From contig JAEYZV010000539.1 in assembly GCA_023427865.1 (NCBI GenBank), forward strand, positions 1 to 9,677: DNA of 9,677 nt, written 5' to 3'. This document shows, in pieces, positions 1 to 6,437 of the stretch; positions within the stretch are counted from its first letter, which is position 1; each line of letters begins with the position of its first letter. The notes beneath the pieces are model-generated. The model searched no databases. It saw only the letters and a list, made by a program, of their open reading frames with translations, and was not told the origin of the DNA. Origin of the DNA: Acidobacteriota bacterium (GTDB lineage Bacteria > Acidobacteriota > Vicinamibacteria > Vicinamibacterales > Vicinamibacteraceae). A program made the translations under genes and the position numbers.

Positions 1-639
1 TCGACGGCTGCACGCAACGGCTACTTCTTCACGCTCGATCGCACCACCGGCGAGCACCTCGTGACGACGAAGTTCAGCTCGGATGCCAACTGGGCCAAGG
101 AGGTGGACAGCAAGGGCTCGGTGCGCCGCAACCCGCACAAGGACCCGACGATCCCGGGGGCGCTCACCAATCCGCCCTCCGGCGGCACGATCAACTGGGA
201 GCCGCCGGCCTACTCGCCGCTGACCAAGCTGTTCTACGTCACCGAGCGCAACGGCTTCGCCATCTACTACCTCACCGATCCCGACCCGCGCGGCTCGATG
301 GGCCTCGGCGGCAAGGAAGAGGTCAACGTCGGATCGACGGGCAACTTCCTCACGGCGATCGACCCGACCACGGGCAAGGTGGTGTGGCGCCGTCCCTACC
401 CGAGCGTCGGCGGCTTCGGCGGCGGGGGCGGCGGCCTGCTGGCCACGGCCGGCAACCTCGTGTTCGCCGGGGACGCAGGCGGCAACTTCGTCGCGTACGA
501 CGCCGAGAACGGCACGCCGTTGTGGCACACGCGCATCGGCAACGTCAGCAACGCGGCCATCACGTACATGCTCGATGGCCGGCAGCACATCCTCGTGGCC
601 GCGGGCGACACCTTGTACGCGTTCGCACTCTACGAGTAG
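1..639 (+). CDS. PQQ-dependent alcohol dehydrogenase, C-terminal part (5' end outside window)
   Basis: The reading frame is open from base 1, so the gene starts upstream; 212 C-terminal residues are visible. The family oxidises alcohols in the periplasm, using pyrroloquinoline quinone and Ca or a lanthanide, and folds as an eight-bladed propeller of tryptophan-docking repeats. Two such motifs are visible: AIDPTTGKVVW (window residues 119-129) and AYDAENGTPLW (165-175). NWEPPAYSPLTKLFYV (around residues 66-80) is also typical of the methanol/ethanol dehydrogenase family. A run of glycines (about 137-145) precedes the LATAGNLVFAGDAGGNF segment that usually closes the propeller. The protein ends at ALYE without a CxxCH motif, so there is no fused C-terminal cytochrome c domain and an external electron acceptor is expected. 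The metal- and PQQ-binding residues lie upstream, so Ca versus lanthanide type and the substrate cannot be decided. Confidence 0.9.
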   Translation, partial: STAARNGYFFTLDRTTGEHLVTTKFSSDANWAKEVDSKGSVRRNPHKDPTIPGALTNPPSGGTINWEPPAYSPLTKLFYVTERNGFAIYYLTDPDPRGSMGLGGKEEVNVGSTGNFLTAIDPTTGKVVWRRPYPSVGGFGGGGGGLLATAGNLVFAGDAGGNFVAYDAENGTPLWHTRIGNVSNAAITYMLDGRQHILVAAGDTLYAFALYE

Positions 640-641
640 GG
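638..641 (+). promoter_or_regulatory. Ribosome binding site overlapping a stop codon
   Basis: AGGG begins inside the TAG stop of the dehydrogenase gene and lies 6 nt before the ATG at 648. It decides the start of the propeller lipoprotein gene and suggests translational coupling between the two genes. Confidence 0.55.
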
Positions 642-647
642 TGCGGC

Positions 648-1766
648 ATGCCATTGCAGACGCGCTTCACGCACCTGGCCCTTGCCGCGGCGGTCCTGGC
701 GACCGCCGCGGCCTGCGGCCGCTCGGGCGAACCTGGCGGCTCGACGGGTTCGACGGCGGCACCGGAGCAGGCACAGGCCGCACCCCGGCCCACCGGCCCG
801 CGCCTCTACGTCTCCAACGAAACCGAAGGCAGGATCGCCGTGATCGATCCCGCCACCGGGACGCTGGTCGACGACATCCCCGTGGGCAAGCGTCCTCGCG
901 GCCTCGCGCTCTCGAACGACGGCACGCTCCTGTACGTCGCGCTCTCGGGATCGCCGATCTCGCCGCCCGGCGTGGACGAGTCCACGCTGCCGCCGGCCGA
1001 CCGCAGCGCCGACGGCATCGGCGTCGTCGAGCTGGCCACGGGTAAGGTGCTGCGCACGTATCCGAGCGGACAGGATCCCGAGAGCTTCGACCTGTCGCTC
1101 GACGGACGCACGCTGTACGTGTCCAACGAGGAAACGGCGGAGATGTCCGTGCTCGATCTCGAGACCGGCACGATCACGAAGAAGGTCCCGGTCGGCGAGG
1201 AACCCGAGGGCGTGACGACGAGCCCGGACGGCAAGACCGTCTGGGTGACGTGCGAGGAGGACAACGAAGTGGTCGGCATCGACACCGGCACGCTCGAGGT
1301 CGTCGGCCGCGTCGAGACCGCCCGCCGTCCGCGGACGATCGTGTTCACGCCGGATGGCGCGACGATGCTGGTGACCGGCGAGTTCGGCTTCGCGGTGTCC
1401 GTGGTGGACGTGGCGAGCCGCACGGTGACCGCGACGATCGACCTTCCCGCCGCCGAGGGCGGCAACCTGCCTGCCCGCCCGATGGGCGCCGTGCTGTCGC
1501 CGGATGCCTCGCTGCTCTATGTGTCCAACGGGCGCGGCCGGTCCGTCTCGGTCATCGACATCGCCAATCGCCGCGTCGTGCGCAACTACGAGGACGTTGG
1601 CGAGCGCCCGTGGGGCATCGCGATCAACGCCGACGGGACTCGTCTGTACACCGCGAACGGCCCGGGCGGCACCGTCTCGGAGATCGATGCGGCCAGCGGA
1701 AAGGTGATCCGGAAGATCCCGACGGGCGGCAGTCCGTGGGGCGTGGTGTTTGCCACCGGTCGATAG
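648..1766 (+). CDS. YVTN-family seven-repeat beta-propeller lipoprotein
   Basis: A 372-residue protein. The ATG at 648 was chosen because it follows an AGGG ribosome site and opens a lipoprotein signal peptide: hydrophobic residues 10-22, then AAAC with the lipid-acceptor Cys at 23. The reading frame is open much further upstream, but that part has no signal sequence and overlaps the dehydrogenase. Residues 24-50 are a Gly/Ser/Thr/Ala/Pro linker. Seven YVTN-type repeats follow, starting near residues 52, 95, 157, 198, 240, 290 and 333, with the pattern LYVSN..xxVxVID..TGxVxxxIPVGxxPxGxxxSPDG, which fits a closed seven-bladed propeller. Seven-repeat YVTN proteins are known next to PQQ-dependent dehydrogenases (the PQQ-dependent catabolism-associated propeller family), and the 8-bp gap here suggests one operon. 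It probably sits on the periplasmic face of a membrane. Its partner and any enzymatic role are unknown. Confidence 0.85.
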   Translation: MPLQTRFTHLALAAAVLATAAACGRSGEPGGSTGSTAAPEQAQAAPRPTGPRLYVSNETEGRIAVIDPATGTLVDDIPVGKRPRGLALSNDGTLLYVALSGSPISPPGVDESTLPPADRSADGIGVVELATGKVLRTYPSGQDPESFDLSLDGRTLYVSNEETAEMSVLDLETGTITKKVPVGEEPEGVTTSPDGKTVWVTCEEDNEVVGIDTGTLEVVGRVETARRPRTIVFTPDGATMLVTGEFGFAVSVVDVASRTVTATIDLPAAEGGNLPARPMGAVLSPDASLLYVSNGRGRSVSVIDIANRRVVRNYEDVGERPWGIAINADGTRLYTANGPGGTVSEIDAASGKVIRKIPTGGSPWGVVFATGR

Positions 1767-1876
1767 CCCGACGGCGTAGACGGCGTGTCGCTTGCAGGTC
1801 CCCTCCCGACAACGTTCGCGGCCGCGCTGGCCGGCATCTCGGCCGGTCAGGCGCCGCCGCCCTACGGAGGGAACCC
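1767..1876 (+). other. Intergenic gap upstream of the copper-storage-like gene
   Basis: This 110-bp gap contains a short inverted repeat, GGCCG (1829-1833) and CGGCC (1840-1844), with a 6-nt loop and no T-run, so it is a poor intrinsic terminator. I see no convincing -35/-10 pair and no recognisable CueR or CsoR operator. A 36-codon GTG frame runs through it (1785-1895) and is discussed as a finding. Whether the downstream gene shares the transcript of the two upstream genes is open. Confidence 0.4.
1866..1871 (+). promoter_or_regulatory. Strong Shine-Dalgarno sequence
   Basis: GGAGGG lies 5 nt upstream of the ATG at 1877. It fixes the start of the Csp-like gene even though the frame is open for hundreds of bases upstream. 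Confidence 0.85.
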
Positions 1877-2278
1877 ATGCATACCGAGCAGATGATCGCC
1901 ACGCACCCCGACGTCCACGGCAACGTGAATCGCGCGTTGATCGCCGCCATCGACGCCCTGTACGACTGCGCCCAGACCTGTACCTCGTGCGCAGATGCGT
2001 GCCTCGCCGAGGACATGGTGGCCCAGCTGCGGCAGTGCATCCGCCTCAACATGGATTGCGCCGACGTCTGTGCCGCGACCGCGAGCATCGCCAACCGCCG
2101 TACCGGTTCGAACGAGGAGGTGATCCGACGGATGCTCGACACGTGCATCACCGCGTGCAGATTGTGTGGCGAGGAATGCGCGCGGCACGCGTCGGCCCAT
2201 GAGCACTGCCGGATCTGCGCGGACTCGTGTCGGGTCTGCGAAACGGCGTGTCAGGCCGCGCTGCGCAGCATGATGTGA
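1877..2278 (+). CDS. Four-helix-bundle copper-binding protein, cytosolic Csp-like (DUF326)
   Basis: A 133-residue protein with 16 cysteines, at 31, 35, 38, 42, 54, 61, 65, 90, 94, 97, 101, 111, 114, 118, 121 and 125. They are arranged as helical CxxxC and CxxC patterns (CAQTCTSCADAC, CRLCGEEC, CRICADSCRVCETAC). This is the signature of the copper storage proteins, in which Cys side chains line the core of a four-helix bundle and bind many Cu(I) ions. Three His (104, 108, 110) sit before the last Cys helix. In characterised members, Csp1 is exported and Csp3 is cytosolic; this protein has no signal peptide, so it resembles Csp3, which has 18 Cys. The start is set by GGAGGG five bases upstream. 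It follows the quinoprotein operon by 110 bp and converges with the PD40 gene after a 28-bp gap. Likely role: buffering or storage of Cu(I). Copper binding is inferred from the family, and a ferredoxin-like annotation would be wrong. Confidence 0.85.
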   Translation: MHTEQMIATHPDVHGNVNRALIAAIDALYDCAQTCTSCADACLAEDMVAQLRQCIRLNMDCADVCAATASIANRRTGSNEEVIRRMLDTCITACRLCGEECARHASAHEHCRICADSCRVCETACQAALRSMM

Positions 2279-2306
2279 GTCCGCGGGCCGCCGGCGCCGA
2301 CGACGA

Positions 2307-3701
2307 TCAGGGACACGGCCCGACAGGACGGCGGGCGTCCGCCGCCCTCCAGATGAACAGGTCCTCGTCGTCGGCCTCGTCGGCCTCGTTTCGCGCCTGG
2401 CGGCTGGCCAGCACGACCACATCGCCCCGTGCGTCGACGGCGGGGCTCCTGCCTCCGCGCGTCCACGTACCGCAGGCGTCGCCCGACAGGCGCAACGTGC
2501 CGCGCGTGGCGCGTTCGTACCTGAACACGTCCCAGACCAGGTTGGCGTCGCGTTCCTTCGAGGTGCAGCGCGGGCTCTCGCACCCGAGGTTGCTCGCCAG
2601 CGACTGGAAGACCACGAACGCACCATCATCGGAGATCGACGGCCGGGCGCTGTGACCGTCGGCGGGTTCACCGCTGCCGCCGCGACTGATCCGTTCGGTC
2701 CGGCCCGAATGCCTGTCGTGCAGATAGACGTGCCTGAGCCGCGGCCCCCGTCCGGGGACCAGGTTCGTCGCATCCGAGACGAACGCGACGAAGCGCCCGT
2801 CGGCGCTGATGTCCGGATGATGACTGCGGCCGTTGGCGGCGCCGCCCGTGAGCCCGATGCTGACCCGCGTGGTCGTTTGCGACAGCGTGTCACGCACGTA
2901 GACGTCCGGCAGACCGTTGCGATCGGGCACGTCGGGCGGCGTCGTCAGGTCAGCCAACGACATGAACACGACGTAGCGACCGTCGCCACTCACCTCAGGC
3001 GAGCCGCTCTGGCCCCGGCCGGGCTGTCCGGCACTCGTCACACTGACGCGCTCGAGCGTGGCGAGCGTGCGAGCCTGACGGGCGGCGCGGTCGAGATCGC
3101 CGTTCGCGAGACGCGCGAGGTACACGTCCACGGGGTCGGCAGGCGCGGGCGTCGACACCAGGTTGGTGGCCGACGACTCGAACACGACGGTCGATCCGTC
3201 CGCACTGATCGCCGGGCTGCTCGCGGCGTCCAGGGGCGTTCCGCCGCGAACGGGCGTGAGTCTCAGGGTCTCGCCCCGGTGGCGATCGCGAAGGTACACG
3301 TGGCGGGCTCGCGACGGGTCGTCCTCGGGAACGAGCCCCTCGGCCGTGGAGGAGAACACCACGTACCGGCCGTCTCCATCGATGCCGGGCGTCAGGCTGT
3401 CGCCATTGGCACGCCGCCCATCCGCGGTGCCCGATTCGTGCGTGATGCGCCCGCTCGTCACGTGCAGCACGTAGACGTCCGCCATGGCGTTGCTGTCGCT
3501 CGTCGACAGTTGGGCGTACGACGTGAACGCCACGTGAGCGCCGTCGGCACTGACGACCGCAGGCGGATCGTCGAACGGTCCCGCCCAGCCGTTGGCGAGG
3601 GCGACAGATGCGAGACGTCCATCGCCGGGCTGTGCGCACAACGTGGCCACGGAGGTGAGGCACGTCGCGCCGAGTCGCGCGGCGCGCCCGATCCCTTTCA
3701 C
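2307..3701 (-). CDS. Secreted seven-repeat PD40/TolB-like beta-propeller protein
   Basis: A 464-residue protein starting at GTG 3701. It has a short basic N-terminus and a hydrophobic stretch ending ATLCA before Q24, consistent with a signal peptide. The rest is built of seven repeats of about 50 residues, beginning near residues 46, 103, 162, 234, 296, 353 and 419. Each has the pattern P.ISADGR.VAF.S.A.NLV.....VY..D...G...R.S. The ISADG strand and the VYLRDR strand mark the PD40 (WD40-like) family found in TolB and many acidobacterial surface proteins. The seventh repeat is the most degenerate. Four Cys cluster at 374, 379, 410 and 463 and could form disulfides. The GTG overlaps the stop of the upstream zincin-like gene as GTGA, so the pair is translationally coupled. 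No catalytic motif is visible. A scaffold or binding role in the periplasm or outside the cell is likely, and the ligand is unknown. Confidence 0.8.
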   Translation of the reverse strand: MKGIGRAARLGATCLTSVATLCAQPGDGRLASVALANGWAGPFDDPPAVVSADGAHVAFTSYAQLSTSDSNAMADVYVLHVTSGRITHESGTADGRRANGDSLTPGIDGDGRYVVFSSTAEGLVPEDDPSRARHVYLRDRHRGETLRLTPVRGGTPLDAASSPAISADGSTVVFESSATNLVSTPAPADPVDVYLARLANGDLDRAARQARTLATLERVSVTSAGQPGRGQSGSPEVSGDGRYVVFMSLADLTTPPDVPDRNGLPDVYVRDTLSQTTTRVSIGLTGGAANGRSHHPDISADGRFVAFVSDATNLVPGRGPRLRHVYLHDRHSGRTERISRGGSGEPADGHSARPSISDDGAFVVFQSLASNLGCESPRCTSKERDANLVWDVFRYERATRGTLRLSGDACGTWTRGGRSPAVDARGDVVVLASRQARNEADEADDEDLFIWRAADARRPVGPCP

Positions 3702-4291
3702 CGCCCGTCCTGCGCGCCACGCGCTGCTGCCACCTCACCGGCGACGCGTCGCCCCGCGGCGACCGCACGACGCGTCTCGTAGCCGTCGCCGTGCCGCCAG
3801 ACGACGCCGGAACGCAGATGCGCTTCGAGATCGACGCCGTCGACCTGTTCCAGGACGTGCTCCAGTTCGTGTGCGATCAGCTCCACGACATCCCCGCCGA
3901 CGGGCAGGCTCATCGCCGCTGACACGACCGTTCCCTCCTGCAGGCGCAGGTGCGATCGCGCACGTACCCCGAGTGCACTCAGTCCGCGCTCGTGGCGCAC
4001 GTGCAGCCGGAGCCCCGGCGCCGCGGCGGCAAGACGCCGACACTGCTGACGGAACGTGGGCGAGGCGTCCCACATGTGCGCGATGACGTCCCGGAACGTC
4101 CGTTCGGGCTGCCATAGCGCCAGCGGTGGCGGCAACTGGTGCAACACCGCCGTGGGCGTTGGTGAGTCCTGACCGATGGCCGACATCGACGGCACCGGCA
4201 CCAGGACGGCGATCGCGGCCCCACACGCGACCCGCCTGATCGCCGCGACGACGCGCGAGCGGCCGTGCTCGAGAAGTCTTGTCGATCCCAC
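3698..4291 (-). CDS. Exported HExxH zincin-like hypothetical protein
   Basis: A 197-residue protein starting at GTG 4291, supported by GGAGG (4297-4301 on the minus strand) 5 nt upstream. Residues 11-40 form a basic then hydrophobic export signal or single membrane anchor (RRVACGAAIAVLVPVPSMSA). HELEH at 141-145 within VVELIAHELEHVLEQVDGVDL is a zinc-metallopeptidase-type motif. Two His are expected zinc ligands and Glu142 the catalytic base. A candidate third ligand is Glu172 in YETRRA, 27 residues after the motif, which resembles the ExxxA/D ligand helix of gluzincins. The protein is short for a peptidase and no pro-domain is evident, so it may be a minimal zincin or an inactive relative. 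It is the first gene of a two-gene operon with the PD40 propeller. No named family is recognised with confidence, and peptidase activity is inferred from the motif alone. Confidence 0.7.
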   Translation of the reverse strand: MGSTRLLEHGRSRVVAAIRRVACGAAIAVLVPVPSMSAIGQDSPTPTAVLHQLPPPLALWQPERTFRDVIAHMWDASPTFRQQCRRLAAAAPGLRLHVRHERGLSALGVRARSHLRLQEGTVVSAAMSLPVGGDVVELIAHELEHVLEQVDGVDLEAHLRSGVVWRHGDGYETRRAVAAGRRVAGEVAAARGAQDGR

Positions 4292-4432
4292 GACGTCCTC
4301 CCGTTGTCAGAAATACGGGCGGCGCCGCCATGGCGATCGCAGCAGGCCATCGGAACTGCAAGGTCATTGTGACGATTCGCACCAACGTTCCCGCACGTCG
4401 GCCGGCGACAGTGCGTGCCGTACCATGACGCG
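4292..4432. promoter_or_regulatory. Divergent promoter region (141 bp)
   Basis: The gap separates the start codons of two divergently transcribed genes, so both promoters should lie here or run into the coding starts. On the plus side TACCAT (4421-4426) is a TANNNT-type -10 box ending 6 bp before the ATG at 4433, which would give a nearly leaderless transcript. No good -35 is visible for it. On the minus side, a TATTT-containing stretch around 4311-4318 is the only AT-richer segment. No operator is recognised. Confidence 0.4.
4297..4301 (-). promoter_or_regulatory. Shine-Dalgarno sequence for the zincin-like gene
   Basis: On the minus strand this reads GGAGG inside CGGGAGGA, 5 nt before the GTG at 4291. 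It makes the GTG the preferred start over any later in-frame codon. Confidence 0.75.
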
Positions 4433-5554
4433 ATGTCGACGCGCCTGGGGGTCTCGTTGCTCACGGCTGCCACACTGACGGCTGTGGCCAGCAGTTCGTC
4501 GTTGTCCGCGTTGTGCGCTCAAGGCCCTGCGACGCCTCTGCGCGGCATCTACGGCGGCGTCCCACAGGAGATCCTCGACACCGGCACCACCCTGCGCGCG
4601 TTCGGCGTCGATGCGGTGTGGCTCGGCTCCGGCAGCATCACGGCCGAGCGACTCGCACTCCTGCGGACGCAGGGCGTGGCGGTATATGCCGAGTTCAACA
4701 CCCTGCACGTGGCCGAGTACCTGAAGACGCATCCAGACGCGGCGCCGATCGGCAGCGACGGTCGCGTCAGCCCGCCGCCCGACGGCTGGCAGGGCATCTG
4801 CCCGACGCACGAGGGCTACCGGCGATCACGCATGGCGGCCTTTCGAGCGCTGCTCGAGCAGTTCGCCATCGACGGCGTGTGGCTGGACTACCACCACGCC
4901 CACGCGAGCTGGGAGCAGGCCGTGCCGAACATGCCCGACACCTGCTTCTGCGATCGCTGCCTGGCCGGGTTCCAGAAGGCGACGGGGATCGCGTTGCCGC
5001 CGGTCTCGACTGCCGGGCGGGCGGCGAGGCTGCTCTCCACGCATCACGACGCCTGGGTGCGCTGGCGCGCCTCGGTGTTCACCGACTGGGTACGCGAGTT
5101 CGACGCGATTCGGGACGAGGTCCGGCCGGGGGCACTCCTCGGGACGTTCCACAACCCGTGGACCGACGAGGACTTCGATGGCGCTCGACTGCGCAAGCTC
5201 GGCATCGACCTGCGTGCGCAGGCGCCATACATCGACGTGTTCAGCCCGATGCCCTACCACGCCCGCTTCGGCCACGTGAACGACCCCGAATGGATCGCGC
5301 GACAGGTGCGCTGGCTCGGGGCGCATCTCGGCGTCGAGGGCCGGCCCGGCGAGCGCCATCGCATCTGGCCCATCGTGCAGATCTCGGACTGGGGCGAGCC
5401 CGTGCCGCTCGCACAGGTCGAGCCCGTGCTGCGTCTTGGCGCGCAGACGCCGGCGACGGGAGTGCTCGTGTTCGCGTGGGGCGGGCTGCGCAAGCAGCCC
5501 GACAAGATCGAGGCGATCGGTCGGGCGTTCCGCGCGCTGGGCGAAACGCCCTGA
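4433..5554 (+). CDS. Secreted TIM-barrel glycoside-hydrolase-like protein
   Basis: A 373-residue protein from ATG 4433. An in-frame GTG at 4415 would add six residues, but the signal peptide reads naturally from the ATG: basic start, hydrophobic residues 5-28, likely cleavage near LCAQ. The mature part has alternating strand and helix segments of a TIM barrel: GVDAVWLG (58-65), GVAVYAEFNT (81-90), IDGVWLDYHHAH (146-157), RPGALLGTFHNPW (231-243), YIDVFSPMPYH (266-276), IWPIVQISDW (311-320) and GVLVFAWGG (343-351). DGVWLDY, with Asp147 and Asp152, is typical of the strand carrying a catalytic acid in GH-like barrels. FCDRCLAGF (172-180) follows it, as in many uncharacterised hydrolase-like proteins of this type. 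The substrate is unknown and I cannot assign a CAZy family. No clear Shine-Dalgarno precedes either start. The gene ends 4 bp before a palindromic repeat cluster. Confidence 0.75.
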   Translation: MSTRLGVSLLTAATLTAVASSSSLSALCAQGPATPLRGIYGGVPQEILDTGTTLRAFGVDAVWLGSGSITAERLALLRTQGVAVYAEFNTLHVAEYLKTHPDAAPIGSDGRVSPPPDGWQGICPTHEGYRRSRMAAFRALLEQFAIDGVWLDYHHAHASWEQAVPNMPDTCFCDRCLAGFQKATGIALPPVSTAGRAARLLSTHHDAWVRWRASVFTDWVREFDAIRDEVRPGALLGTFHNPWTDEDFDGARLRKLGIDLRAQAPYIDVFSPMPYHARFGHVNDPEWIARQVRWLGAHLGVEGRPGERHRIWPIVQISDWGEPVPLAQVEPVLRLGAQTPATGVLVFAWGGLRKQPDKIEAIGRAFRALGETP

Positions 5555-5558
5555 AGCG

Positions 5559-5740
5559 GGTAGGGCGGCTCGACCGCCCCACAGCTGGTAGGGCCGGCTC
5601 TCCGAGCCTGGACGTCACGCAGATGGCCCCGCTGGGACAGCGGGCCCTACCGCGAGACCGCGCCACAGCTGGTAGGGTCGGCTCCCCGGGCCTGGACGTC
5701 AAACGCAGATGGCCCCGCTGGGACAGGAGCCCCTACCGCG
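5559..5740. repeat. Cluster of GGTAGGG...CCCTACC palindromic intergenic repeats
   Basis: Two near-identical units lie at about 5579-5654 and 5663-5740, 84 bp apart. They share ACAGCTGGTAGGG, GGCTC, TGGACGTCA, CGCAGATGGCCCCGCTGGGACAG and CCCTACCGCG. Each unit is bounded by the inverted pair GGTAGGG/CCCTACC (5587-5593 with 5645-5651; 5671-5677 with 5731-5737). Unit 1 contains two hairpins: GGCTC-TCC-GAGCC (5596-5608) and CCCGCTG-GGA-CAGCGGG (5628-5644). A shorter related unit at 5559-5580 starts with GGTAGGG and folds as GGGCGG-CTCGA-CCGCCC (5563-5579). Unit 2 differs by a 2-bp insertion and a changed right arm (CAGGAG). The organisation resembles REP/BIME elements. No T-run is present, so intrinsic termination is doubtful, although the stems lie between two convergent genes. 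Confidence 0.85.
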
Positions 5741-6437
5741 CAGCGCCGCGCCGGCGCGCGAACGCGGCCACACCCGCTGCTGCCAGCAACAGGCCGCTCA
5801 CCGGTTCGGGCACCGATCCGTCAGCCACGGCTTGCAGGTTGTCGAGGCCGACCACGGCGGTCACGGGCGGCATCTGCCCGGGGGCGAAGAACGGCGACGG
5901 GTTGTGGAAGAAGCGGAACTCGTGGGTGTTGGCCAGCACGGCGTCGGCACTGCCGATGACGACCGTGAGGTCGGACGGCAGAACGTCGAACACGAACGGC
6001 TGCCAGCCCGATCCCGCCACCACCTGCACCGCCACCGTCGTGAGCGCTGCGTTGACCGGCCCCATCGCGCCGAACTCCACGAACAGCAGACGCAGGTACA
6101 CATCCTCCGGGCCGAAGTTGTTGACGTGCCCCTGCACCTGCGTGATGCCGGCGCCGGTGTAGTCACCGGCCCAGGCCCCGAAGTTCTGCGCGCTCAGTCT
6201 GGATTGCGGACCGTTGCCCCCGAGCGCCTCGACCACCAGATACGGATCGGACGCGCCTCCGGGGCCGCCGCCCGATTGCACGCCCAGCGGCGTGGGCACC
6301 TGACCGCCCGGCCCGCCGCCGAACACCCAGTCGTGCGCAGCGTCGAACGTCTCGATACCGACCGGGACCGCCTCCACGCGGGAGACGGGAAGGCAGACGA
6401 GCGCGAGCAGGGCCAGCAACGTCAAAGGACGGGTCAT
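5733..6437 (-). CDS. PEP-CTERM sorting-domain protein (exosortase substrate)
   Basis: A 234-residue protein. ATG 6437 was chosen because GGAGG lies 5 nt upstream; an in-frame GTG at 6443 overlaps that site. Residues 1-23 are a signal peptide ending VEA. The mature part begins with a Gly/Pro-rich segment (about 39-62), followed by a beta-rich region without a family I recognise. The C-terminus has the full tripartite sorting signal: VPEP (209-212), a hydrophobic helix (213-226) and an Arg-rich tail (ARRRGAAR). Such proteins are exported, processed by an exosortase (EpsH/XrtA type) encoded elsewhere, and often accompany exopolysaccharide production. There is no Cys in the mature protein. The TAG stop (5733-5735) lies inside the adjacent palindromic repeat. 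The gene is divergent from the oxidoreductase gene. Its function beyond surface localisation is unknown. Confidence 0.85.
   Translation of the reverse strand: MTRPLTLLALLALVCLPVSRVEAVPVGIETFDAAHDWVFGGGPGGQVPTPLGVQSGGGPGGASDPYLVVEALGGNGPQSRLSAQNFGAWAGDYTGAGITQVQGHVNNFGPEDVYLRLLFVEFGAMGPVNAALTTVAVQVVAGSGWQPFVFDVLPSDLTVVIGSADAVLANTHEFRFFHNPSPFFAPGQMPPVTAVVGLDNLQAVADGSVPEPVSGLLLAAAGVAAFARRRGAAR

Noticed and set aside
648..2278. CsoR or CueR operator controlling the copper-storage-like gene
   Set aside because: No matching dyad was found in the 110-bp gap; the only inverted repeat is a GC-rich 5-bp stem of the kind expected by chance here.
2652..3782. 376-codon plus-strand frame antisense to the PD40 gene
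   Set aside because: The antisense frame of a repeat gene inherits its openness. No ribosome site, signal or recognisable domain, while the minus-strand frame shows seven clear repeats.
5563..5579. GGGCGG-CTCGA-CCGCCC hairpin 8 bp after a stop codon as an intrinsic terminator
   Set aside because: No T-run follows; the next bases are CACAGC. It is better explained as part of the palindromic repeat cluster.
5559..5740. CRISPR array
   Set aside because: Only two full units of about 77 bp, separated by about 8 bp and with internal hairpins; there is no short repeat with uniform unique spacers and no cas gene.
4513..6162. Long 549-codon plus-strand frame spanning the TIM-barrel gene, the repeats and the PEP-CTERM gene
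   Set aside because: Arg/Pro/Ala-rich composition, no domain motif, and it overlaps well-supported genes in other frames. This is typical of GC-rich shadow frames.
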